Below are positions 9,924 through 21,900 of a stretch of 64,000 nucleotides of DNA, piece by piece (positions within the stretch are counted from its first letter, which is position 1; each line of letters opens with the position of its first letter). The notes under the pieces were generated by a model that was not told the DNA's origin, did not search any database, and saw nothing but the letters and a program-made list of their open reading frames with translations. Position numbers and translations under genes: made by a program. The DNA comes from Phoronis australis. Its lineage: Eukaryota > Phoronida > Phoronidae. Location of the stretch: contig NMRA01000172.1 of NCBI GenBank assembly GCA_002633005.1, positions 486,348 through 550,347 of the forward strand. Reading direction: 5' to 3'.

Positions 9924-12900
9924 GTAAAACTTAGATATTTTTGCTGTCGTGAATTACATATGACATAGTGCATACAAACACTCATTTTTGCACAACTCAG
10001 GTGCTGACGGCAAAAGTGATGCAACCGAGTGACTTTTAAAACATGAGCCACACCACCGATAAGTACGTTTTGAACAACCATAAGCAGCACCAGCAAATCC
10101 CCTGTTTAGTCCCATTTTATTGATGAAAACGCAGTACAGGAATACTTAGCCTTCATACAGCTAGCTGGTTGGCTAACAGTAAAGTTCCCTTCTGACATGA
10201 TCATAGATCGCCACCTGCTGCATCACATTGGTGAGCTACAAATAACATAGGTCGAGAAAATAAAACTTTAGTAACACAGGTGCCAGAGATGCACATTTCC
10301 GTTAAATCCAACTGGTTACTGCACTGTACACATACATATATAAGATGAAGGTAGTCGTCTTTGAACTTCAACAAAAACAATAATGCGCGTCAAAACACAG
10401 TCACGATTGTCAAACAAAGCTATTTCTTTCACTTGAATCCGCCTCGACTTTGAATTTACACACATTTTCCGAGTTTTATAAGTTTGACTAGTTTTCAGAC
10501 TACGCTGGTTTGGCTGCCTTCAGTTCTATATAATTCTGTACAGCATACGAAAATTACCGAGCGCTCTTTGGACGAAGTCTGTCGAGAAAAATGAGAACAC
10601 GCAAGACCATGCAAAATCGCGCGAGTGTTTCGCGAGTATACTCACTGGAGTAACCAAATAAAATGACGGCTACTGAAGTGATTAGTTGGTGAGACTGCAG
10701 TGTTGAATTATGGGATAGCATGCATGAATTATTAGATGTAACTCGCTGTTTCAGTTAAATGAAATTATCTCGCCGCAACTGTATTGTTTTCGTATTGTGT
10801 CTCGATGAAGATTTCATCAGAGATAATTACTTCAGTGAGTCGCAATAGCTTCATTTGACAACTAGGAGTGAGAATTACTTCTCTTTTCACGCGAGCGTGT
10901 TTGTTGAAGTTTGAAGATATTTACCTGTATTTCAAATGTAGCGTAGTACTGGTGGTAGTATAGAAGTGGATCGTTAGGATTTCGATCAAGTGTGGCTTGT
11001 TAATAGGACGACATTAAGAACTTGTTGTTTTCGCTGTCGAGAAAATCGAGAGAGATATTCATTTCCTTCGCTTTAGAGACCACCCTTGTTGCAACTTGAT
11101 GTCTCGTGTATACACTAACTGTGTATAAGTTGCTCACCATACAGGTCGCAGATATACGAAAGAAAAATCCTCTATCAGCACCGTTCACCAAGAACACCTT
11201 CGCATTCACCTAACGAACTTTGCAGATACATTTATATAGTGTATGTGTCATATGTTATCTTCGTTGTTACCCGTTGCGGACAGATTTGTAATGCTGCATT
11301 TGACAGCCTCCATGCTTACTTCCAGTTCGGGATGCCAGCGCTGTGCCTCGTGTCGTCTATCGGTCACGAAGAGAGTGTGAAAAAACTACTTCACGCGGGA
11401 GCTGACGTCAATTGCGTTGTACCCACGGTACTTTGAATTATACATTTTGAAAACTCCTAAATCGGCAAGCATGATTATTGCTTTCTGGAAGTTTGACGGA
11501 TGAGACCAAAGACCACTCACCTCGAACCACAGAATTTCTGTTGTAAGAGAATGAGAAAGTGATTGGTGCGCAAATTGTACATGTAAATAAAACACAGTGA
11601 AATTATAGTGAATCTGCAAAAGTTGTCGTTTATAATGTGCCGCTCAGGTACTGCATCTGGAATGTAGTAACTGACAGAACTAGTAATGGTTGAAATCGCC
11701 AAAATAAGTTTTGCACCATTCTATAAGCGTGTAGGACGATTCAAGAGTCTGTTTCACTATAATGTCGCAACTTTAAGACGTTTTTACACATTATCTAAAA
11801 ACCAAAATTTATGACTGGCCCTAGTTGCATGAAAATTATTCGCTGGATAGCAGCAATGACGTCATTACAACCCGTCTCTTGGGTATTGCTGAACACTGCT
11901 TCTGACGTCATGCAGCAATTCAACTTATCCATCATTACTTCTGAAGCTACATGCAACCTGAGCCCTGTATCGTTAATTGCCATTTAGACATTTGTTAACG
12001 AAACGTCCTAAAGCTTCTAAATTCTATTGAAACATGCATCAGGTCTTCAAGCTGCTGCCCTCAGAGGCCACTCGTATTATTACGATCTTAATGTCTTGCG
12101 TCATAACTTAAAATTAAGGGGGTGCGGATTTTTGAATTTTGATATTTTGTACTTTGTCTTTGGCCTACAAAATTTGTATTTCACGGAATTAGGTTTGCCG
12201 GCACCTCTGGTAACAAAATAAAGTTTACACGGGTCACTAAAAAATCAACTTTTATTTAAAGCAACGATTGAAAATTTTTGACAACGGGTTAAATTCCTTG
12301 TTTTGTGATACTGTTATTTTTAACGGGCTCACTTATATTCCTAGTTTACCGATATTTTGCGTCAGCGAAGGAATAAAAGTATTTTTTCTCGATTCTGACA
12401 CAAACGACTAAAAAAGGTTTCTAAAGATTACGACTATAAAGGTCGTAAGTTTTTTAGGTATACGACTCCCAGATCACCAAATGAAAACCCAAGTCACACT
12501 TAGCGAGTACATTTACATCTAAGGTGGGATTGATCAGTTGCGGCATTTTTACATTTTAGGACAAGAACTCTCCGTTGATTTTGGCGACACAGGGAAGGCA
12601 TATTGAACTTATCAAGCTACTGATTACAGCCGGAGCTAACCTAGCGCATTGCAACAACGTGCGTATGAAGTCATTTCCATGTAGCGGGAGACGTAGAGAA
12701 TTTCATTGGAGATTGACTAGAGCGTGACTCTCAACCATCTCTTTCATTTTGTTGTCATCGGCACTCTTAACAGAAGCGTTGACCGCAGATTCAGAATAGT
12801 TACTTGACATGCTGTAATATCAAGACAATTGCGAAATATCAAGAAGAGATTAATTCAAACACTGAAACTATCAAACTCAAGTTATAAACGTTGCGTCCGT

Positions 12901-15900
12901 ATCTCACGGACATCAACTCAGGGGCGAATCCAGAATTTTGAGTTAAGGGGGGGCAGGACAGAGTATTGGCCAGGATTTTGTCTGCCAGACTTTGGCACCC
13001 CCGAACTGCCAAATGGAATCTGGCAGAATTCTAGGTGGGCGATGGCCCCCTTGGCCCCCCTCTAAATCTGCCACTATGTATTGACCTCCAAATGAAGTTC
13101 TGGTGCGGTAGATCAGCGGTGGTTCTGTCCCATCTCAGACCACCATCTTATTGAGAGCTGGTTTCTCCACGCGTTCATGTAGTGTCCCCTTAACCTCTTC
13201 ACTAAAACAGTAGTCTCCCCAATCCGAGATAACGACATCCTTGGTTTCAAAATCGTGTCTTGCTCTGTTGAGATGACTACGTGCAGTCGTATGTGGTCCC
13301 ATAATTGTGACCATGAATTGCTGACACACAATCACGTTCAAGTACTGTTTCGTATCAGCAACATATCTGTCTGAACACTGAGACGCCGTGCGCTACACAC
13401 CATATACTCCATGAGACTTGATCCCCTTCGGAGCTCAATGCAAGCCCAAATTGTCGCAACAACCCAAATTGTCACAACTTCGAATTGCGACAATTTGGGT
13501 CAGCGCTGCCCATGATGAATTCACCAGTTGGGTTTTTCTTGTAATACAAACTGTTTAAATGTCCTCTACTCACACCGAAGAACCGAAATAATAACTGTCA
13601 CCGAGGAGTCCATCAAGAGACCCAAGTCAACTATCTTCAACAGAAAGCATGCCTAACAACATTAGAAATACCAAACCTGGAAAACCCCATCTAGAGCCTT
13701 TCGTCAAGATATGGAATACCTACCGTTATGAAATTTGTCTTACACTCTTCCTTCTATAGTACATGTGATTTCAGTGCCATATACGACAGCGGTATTTAGT
13801 CTAAAGCTGGTAATGTAACTAAGGAGCCATAAAGAGAGAGACCATTTCTGTGCTACGGTAGCACGGTGCATGATATTTCAACTTCCTCACATATGGGACA
13901 GGAACATCGCCGATTATATACAAAATAACTTGATTTTTTGTGAATTTATGTAGAACGCAACCCTGTCAAGAACGACTGTAGATAATGAGCACATTAACCT
14001 GCGGATGTGCTTCGTTTGTTGAAATTTATGTTACACCCGAGTATCCAAGCAGACGTGACGCGACTGAGATGAGTGTACATGTAAAAAATGAATCAATTAC
14101 TGTATTGCATTTATTTCTTCGGTTAAGTAACGTTTCATTGACTGGCGTACGTTAGCATTTTGTTACTTTCTTGATGTTGTTGAGAAAGTGTGATTTCTCG
14201 TTTACAGGAGGGCAACAATGCTTTCATGGTGGCTGTGTCGACTGGAGATGCACATCCCGTCAACCTCCTTTGGCAGTATAGGAGTAACTTTAATATTAAC
14301 CAAGAGAACGTGGTATGGTACAGTGTGCGCTATTAGACTTGTCAAGCGATATGCACAAACGAAACCCTTCGTTAACATTGTGCACCTGCTGGTGTATATT
14401 ATTCAGCAACACTCATGATATTTTATGTCCTAGTAAACATATAGACTTAATTCACGCCGACAGGAGGCGCGTTTCAAAACGAGGCTTGCTACGATAGCTC
14501 AGTTGACTTATTGGCATAGCTGTATGCTGCGCTGCTTGAACGGCTGTTTTACAATTCCTAAGGACGTTGAGATTCGGAAGCGTTGGGTAGTTGACATACG
14601 CCGCGACGAAGGAAAATATGTGCGTGTAAAATTTTTAAATGTTTTCGAAAAGTTAGATCATATTTTAATTGTCGTATCTCGGTTGCCGAGCATCACGACA
14701 ACGACCGGAGAATTTCCAGCCAGCCAGAAACTACGGATTGAAACATGATGCATTTTTCTTTCAAAGAAGGACAGGGCTCTCAATCCCTCGATTTTGGGGA
14801 CAACCATTTCCCTAATTCCCTCTCAAAAATATTGAAAACAATCATGTGAAATTCCTCCCACGAGGCCTAAAAATTCCCCTAGTGATTGAAAAGTTCTCTC
14901 CGGAGTTCAAATCACCTGTAACCATACAGGTGACAATTTGAAAGAGCACAAAATGCTACTTCAGACAGAGCCTATGAGAGCTTGCAACAGGACGGGGGTG
15001 CTATATGGTGATCGGGAGGTAGATTTCCTCCTCACAAGGCGAAAAAGTTCCCCTCTCAGAAGTCACAGACACTTTTTCATCTCATTTCGATGACCGAGGC
15101 CCATGAAGAAACATAATAACCATGCTTGCTCTGTCCAGTTATCTGAAATTGAGTCACTAAAACGAGGTTATGCTTTAGATGAACGATTTAGGTGCTTTAA
15201 TTTTAAAATTCAACTTCGCCCAGATTGATATTTGAAACCTAACACATGAAATAGACGTTCATGTAAGAATTATTAAAACCAAGAAAGCAGAATCGATGAT
15301 CAAATAATTTTTATTTTCAATTACGAGCCTGGTTTTTTGTTTTGATAAAAATATATTTAATAACATCAATTATTCTTTCAGGTCAATGACAAATCAACTG
15401 TTAGTCCCGGTAGTCCCCACCTCACCAGGCCCTAGGCTGTAGTTGATGTTAATATTCTTTATCAACAAATTAAACCAAATGTGTCTAATCGCACATGAAA
15501 GCAAAATGCGATGAGCCACCACTGTCGAATAGTCAAATCGTCAACAATACGAGCAGATGACTTGGTTCGCGTAGAAAGCATTTTTATCAACAAATTTACA
15601 AGAAAAAGCTTAACCCTGCATTCAGCATGATACCTAATCCGTAACATTGCGATCACCTCAATTTGGTCATGTTTACTTTTCATGCTTCGAACCTTGTTTT
15701 CCGAAAAAACTTATACCCTTTCGTCAGACAATTCTTTGGTACATTGACTTGTTCTCTATTTTTCTACGTCTCTGCGGTTAATTATCGACACATTTTAAAG
15801 ATTTAATACCAAGCTTGAACTCGAAAGACCGGCCATTTAACTCACGCAATGTCAACTTCTGCTTTGTTTATCGTAGTAAGCCTCGCTTTGGATTTTAATG

Positions 15901-18900
15901 TCCGCCGAGTGAATTAGGTCTATAGTGTGCCATCATTATCAAGACTACTTTAACGTTCACAAATGCAGGCCTGGCGTGCGTTCAGTAGCGCTTGGACCTA
16001 AGCTAGTACCCAAGCTAAAACCTAGCCAAAGTCACGTGCTTTCATTTGAAATACACGGCAATATCTCACGTAATCTCGCGAAGTCTTACTTTTTAGCGAG
16101 ATTCTAGCGTTACTGGCTATCCAGAGAATACTAGACTCATTTCCGCAATGGTACTTTTCCTCTCAAATGGCTGGTATTTTTATAGCTTTATGTTCCTCCT
16201 ATTCACATGTGCGGATTTCAGTCACTGGCAGGTCATTTTCAACCTGGAGAATAATTGGTCGTATGACTTTTGTTCGCACATACAAAGAACGTTCACCTCC
16301 GAGGGTAATTTGAGGCAAGAGAAATACCCGAATTGTTCCGAATGGCTACAGTATTTTTTCCATGTCTGGCTCATCCCGAACCTTCTATGGCGTTTTCGTT
16401 ACTTCAAATTATCGAGGAGACGCTGTGAATTGAGTTCCAGACTCCCCGTTTGGGAGACCGGGGTTTGAATCCTGGCTTTACTGGCTGACAGTCGAGCATT
16501 GCACAGGGGGGTTTCCTAATCCTCTGAGCCCACTCTTACTATTGAATGTATGCAAGGGAAAGCATGAGAACCTGGATATAATGGCAACGCGATTTTTGGG
16601 ATTGTGTTAATATTAAATTTATCAAGCCTCGGAAATGTTACATATTTGTGCATGTGCGAACCAAAACTAGAGAAAAGATTTGGTCAAAATAAAAATCACG
16701 CCAAACCACCTAGGTTTGAAAAGAAATGTGCGACGTCATTCTCATTCCGTTGTCCACCTGCTGATGTAGTCTAATCTTATTTCACGTTTTGTACTTTTAT
16801 AACAGAGATGTTTCGGAGCATTTTTTTCATTTTGACAATCGCATGAGTGCTGTCACTCTGATTGAAGCTCTCACATGTGGAGATAGGGAATATTACCGTG
16901 GGATAATCGGAGGCTACGAAAATACCCGATGTATTCGAGATGGGTCTGGCAAGATCAACAAGTCTCATGCACATTACAAGCTAGCTTGGCAGTCAGAAGT
17001 GTAGTTCGTCACGGAACTGACCGTTTGGCCCTCTGCGTTTCATCTTTACAGAAAGGCTATACGGCTATTCATCTGGCAGCTGAGCGACAATGGGAGAGTT
17101 GCGTGAACATGCTGATATGTGGTGGAGCTGATAAACAGTGGCAAACATACGTAGGTACCATCGCCGACCTCACTCTACAATTCATAATATCCACTCAGTT
17201 CGAGTAAATATCCAATTTAAGTTGACTAAATACTAGACTCGGAAAAGCATCTACTTGCAATAAATGATGTAATCCGAGTAGCCGTCCGTAGACCATGTTT
17301 TTGCGGGTAAATGAAGACCTGTGAAAAGGCCGCGTTTCGTGAGTATGCTCGGCTGCTTACTAGCCTATCCTAGCAAAATTTTAGCCACTGATGTGCTTTG
17401 TTGGTCAGGTTAAAACGTCGAATTACGGTGTTGAATTCATTAACCGAGGGATATAATTCACTGTTTCCCTTCCACGAGCGAAGAGTTTTTGTCGCACGTG
17501 CAAACTAACTATTGTGCCTATGGAACTCATCTCCACTGAGCTGCAGTGAAAATGGTTTCGACTAGAAATAGCTGGTGAAAGGGTTTGAGTTCAGAGAAAA
17601 ACTTTAAGAGCCAGCCATCCTAGATATTCCCCAGTTCAATGTGTAGAAAAAACAACCTTTTCAAGCCTAAACGTTATACCAAAGTGTAACTTCAAAGGGT
17701 GATCATCGAACATGAACATCCAATTTGCTATGCCTTTTACATTATTTGGCCCCGCTACATGAATCAGGGACAGACTTTGACAGAAAACTTGGTGGTACAG
17801 TAAAAGCATGCTAATAATTAAGTACAAATACTCTGTCGCATATCCAAATTTTTTTGTATGAAGATGTACCCGTATCGTTGTAGGACGGATCCACTGCATT
17901 AATTATAGCAACCAAAAAAGGTGACAAAAAGACAGTGGAGCGCCTCCTGGCGGCGTCTGCAAGTGTTGACATAGAGGATAACGTAAGTGTCTTTGTATAA
18001 CAGAACGTATTTCATCACACATGTACGTGGGTAAACGCACAAACGATGATTTCTTTTCCAATTATGATAAGATTATGTTGTGTTAATTATTGCAAAAATG
18101 TATTTCAGGAGAGTGCAACCGCTCTGTGTTATGCCATAAGAGATAAAAAGTGCGACCTTGTCGATTTGTTGATGAAAAAATTATTTTTCTCCAAAGACGA
18201 CAAGGAAAGTTACGTGAGAGTAAGTGTCGTTGCTTTATTTTTATTTTTCAGTCCGTTTTAGATTTAATAACATTACACTGTTTTTAGTCAATGTGGAGCG
18301 TGTTTGTTCAATAAATTAGTAAACAATAACCTTGCATATTTGACAGAGACGCATTGACCTCTTGAGGACGAAGACAGTGTCCAACGGCACAATCAGTAAA
18401 GAAGATTTCTTCGATTCCATACTTATCCCCGTTATTCAAGAGCTGTGCAAACATCAAGAATGTCGAGATATCCTGTTTCGGATACGTGCTATGTTCCAGC
18501 TGATACCGTTCCTAGACACGTATCTCACCAACGAAGAGGTTGCGCAAAAGACCTTCATCACCTTATGCATGTTGATGTACGTGTACTCGAGCACGCCCGA
18601 TTCCAGATTTGTAGACCAGTTTGTCAGTGCCAAAGGACACGAACTAGTCCTAAAAAGTCTTTATTTCTACGACGCCAGCAACAGTTACGATCCCAAGATA
18701 ATTTTCACTGCCTTTATGCCAATCATCAGCATCTATGCTACACTAGAAGGTCGAGAATGGCTGAAGAAGAATTATTACAAGCTGTCCCAATACTCCACGA
18801 TTTTCGAAGCCGGGTGTGACATCTCATCCTTTCTGGACTGTTGCCGCGGTAAATTCATGGGAACATGGCAGAGATTTAAGTGGCACTTCACCAAAACTTC

Positions 18901-21900
18901 GCAAGAACAGGCTGAGCTTGTCTGTGCAGAGTTATTAGAGAATGAAGAAAGGGAAAAGGCAAGGGAGCGCGCGAAAAAAGAAAAACGGCGGGAAAAGAGA
19001 AAGAATCGAAAAATTCAACAACGTGCAGAGCGTGAATATGCTGAAAAACTTGTAGACGGAGATGATTCATTGTTCGATGACGTCAACAATTCTCCCGATT
19101 CTCAAAATTGTAGTTACACGCCGAAAGGAAGCGTCATAGCAGACTTTCTCAGTGGCGTTCAGCAGAAAGTGAAAGGTCTGCTAGGGAAAATACCAGCGTC
19201 TCCACCGCGTGATCAGAGGGAGAATGTAGACGACATACAGAAGGTTCAAGAACAGCATGCAAAGAAGAAACGAAGGAAGAAGAACAAACCGAAGAGAAGC
19301 GAAGAGGATGAAGTTTTGTTGAACCACTGTGCAATAAATCCTGTATTCGACAGGATACAGTATTCGCCAAAGGTGATAAAGTCACGTACAACTAAAGTAC
19401 CAAACCTTCCCCGAGTAGAAGACATTATAGAGCCTTGTGAAAATGTTAGTGGTGATGCGCCTGAGGTACTAGGGGCTATGGCTACGCCGGAGAGGGTTGG
19501 TATCAATTGTAGCAAATTGAGCTTGCCTTGCCTTGTGGCCGGACCAGAACATAAGGTCACGAAAGATTTACTTGAATGTAATCTCACAAACAGCGGTCTT
19601 GTGCCGTTAGACACGTCGTCACCAGTGAAGTCGTACGAACAATATGGTTCAGTAAATATGAACGAAAACGCAAGAGGATACCGTAGCCAGGCTCCTCCCA
19701 GAGTTAACATATCGCTAGATGACGTAACGGAAGATAGTATGGCTGGACTGTCGCCCATAGGAACACCCAGGGAGGTAGACACAAACGGCAGTCTAACCAG
19801 CAGCTCTATAACTCCTGAGAAGTACGGCATGAGTCCTCGACCAAAACATGGCAAACATATCGTTCGTTTTAAGGAAATGAAATGCGATGGTCCACCATCT
19901 TCCTACGCGTTTTGTGCAGTAGGCGAGTCTCGTGTGGGCAGTATGTCACCCAGAGGTCGAACAGCTACTTGGGCAGAAATAACGAAGAAAGATGCTGTCA
20001 AAACTAGACCATGGAGTGCAACAAATATTAGGTATGGCTCACATGCTTCAAAACTTTCACAACCTGTATTCTTCCAACCAAACGACAATTTTCCTAGATC
20101 AAAGAAGTCAAAAAGACCGCCGCGATTAAGGCCTTCCCAAGACACGAAGTTAGACATTATTTCTCCTACGAAAGACAGTCGAATCGTTAAGTCAACAAAT
20201 GCCGTCGAAGGAAAACCAGCCATTCAAAAAGTGAACCTGCGTGACATGAAGATACCACTTTCTAGTTTCATACCAGATCTTTCGAGACTTAACAATGAGA
20301 CAGGTGCAGGTGCTGTTGAAGATCGAGCTACAGAAACTGACAACGAACGAAGAAAAGATCGAGAGAATAAGTCATACGAACAGCAACGTGAAAAGTCGGT
20401 AGAAGTGAGTTGCTATCGCATGAAACGAGATGCGCAGAATACTACAATCGAACATGTAGTCGACGTTGACGCAATGGCAGAGGACCCAGACTATGTCCGC
20501 ATGCAGATGGAGGCACTGGATAACTTCAGCAAAGATTATAAAAACCTTAACTTCGTTCAAGATGTTAGCGGCTGGCTGTCGGAAACGTCTGACGGTGACG
20601 TCAGCAGCGAGAATGGTGTAGAGAAGAAAGAAGGCAGCGTTTCTTCAGACGCAGACATGGAAGTTCAACGGATACTTCAGGAAGACGTCATCGTGCACGA
20701 AAATAACCCCATTATCTCACCAGTGACTAAGAGTTACCATAATAAATGCACTGCTCCTCCCGTTTGCTTCTATGATTTTGGCATAAAGACATCTCACGAA
20801 TTTTACGAGTCGGTTACCGGTGACAGAAAGCTTTTCCGCGACACAAATCTTCTCACTGACATTCGGGTGGAAAACATTCCTGTGGCACCAGACGTGGAAT
20901 TTGCTCGGTTGACACCAGATCCTGATGATGGGTTTTCCAATTTGGATAACACGGAGTACATATACTATCCCGGAATGGATCACAAAATGCTGCAGATTAG
21001 AGGACTCTTCCAGAATACGGCCAACAATCGCTTTCACAAACTGATACAAATGCAGTTTGAAGCTGCTAACGAGCGCAAAGTTATTGGCGAGATGTCATCG
21101 ATGGGCAGGTTCTACCAGTCGCGCTTCAGTCCTAAACAATTTGTTCCACCTCCTGCGGGAAGTCTTTGGTCCAACTGTGGTAATCGGCAGGTGGCAGTAG
21201 GTGTCCCAGCGAGCAACGCAGTGGATTGTCGCGACAATGACTCGTCCATAACGTGGGTTCCTAAAAGTCAGCGTTGGAGATCAATCTTCAAGGAGTTGAC
21301 GGCTCTGTCGATTGAAACACACACTAAAGTTGGTCCCATATTGTTTCACGCCCACAATCAACGCTTCGGTCTAACCAGCAGGTATCGCCAGTAAGAATGA
21401 TTACCTTATCTAGATTTGAAAGTACCACGAACCTGATATGAGTTGAGTTTCGTAGACGTAAGAATCTTGCGAAGAAAGCAAGTGTAATCACGTGCTTTGC
21501 TTGTGGTACGTGACAAAATCTCACGATGTTTTGCACGATATATTGCGTTTTCACGAGGTTCTTGTGACTACGGAACGCACGCTTAACCTATGTCAAACAC
21601 TGCTTTTTGATTTACACCACTTACCATTGTATAATTGCCCCTTACTCAAAGTAAAAATGAATTGTAGTTCGCCATTACTCAAGTCCAACTTAAAAAAGCA
21701 TAGTTTGCACCCCATTTTACCATAGAGGTCTCTGCTAACAGTCTAAGCGTGTGCATTACCGTAACAGTACCACGGAGCTTTCGTTGAGATCTCAGTCGTA
21801 GACAACCCTAAGTCATTCAGATCAACCAAATATGTATTGAGCGAATGGCGGAGATCGGAAACAAGCAAGGAACTGCGTCACTAATTACCCAATGAGTGAT

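Larger units (their letters stand above)
14313..17051. other. 2.7-kb intron in the ankyrin block
   Basis: Holds a 13-bp stem hairpin at 14908-14940, the MITE-like element at 15971-16116 and a decayed ankyrin-like frame at 16843-16944. A tRNA-like B box (ggtttgaatcc) near 16463 has no matching A box. Otherwise nothing recognised. Confidence 0.6.

Noticed and set aside
14488-14540. tRNA-like A box (tagctcagttg)
   Set aside because: No B box or acceptor stem follows.
16430-16500. tRNA or tRNA-derived SINE
   Set aside because: Only a B-box-like ggtttgaatcc is present. No A box at the right distance and no cloverleaf.
19246-19854. 202-codon open frame on the minus strand
   Set aside because: Antisense to the 3-kb coding exon, with no domain and a composition explained by the sense codons.
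21392-21394. TAA as the true end of the plus-strand ankyrin gene
   Set aside because: It overlaps a strong donor, and the downstream kinase exon matches in phase and in domain continuity. Kept only as a possible isoform end.
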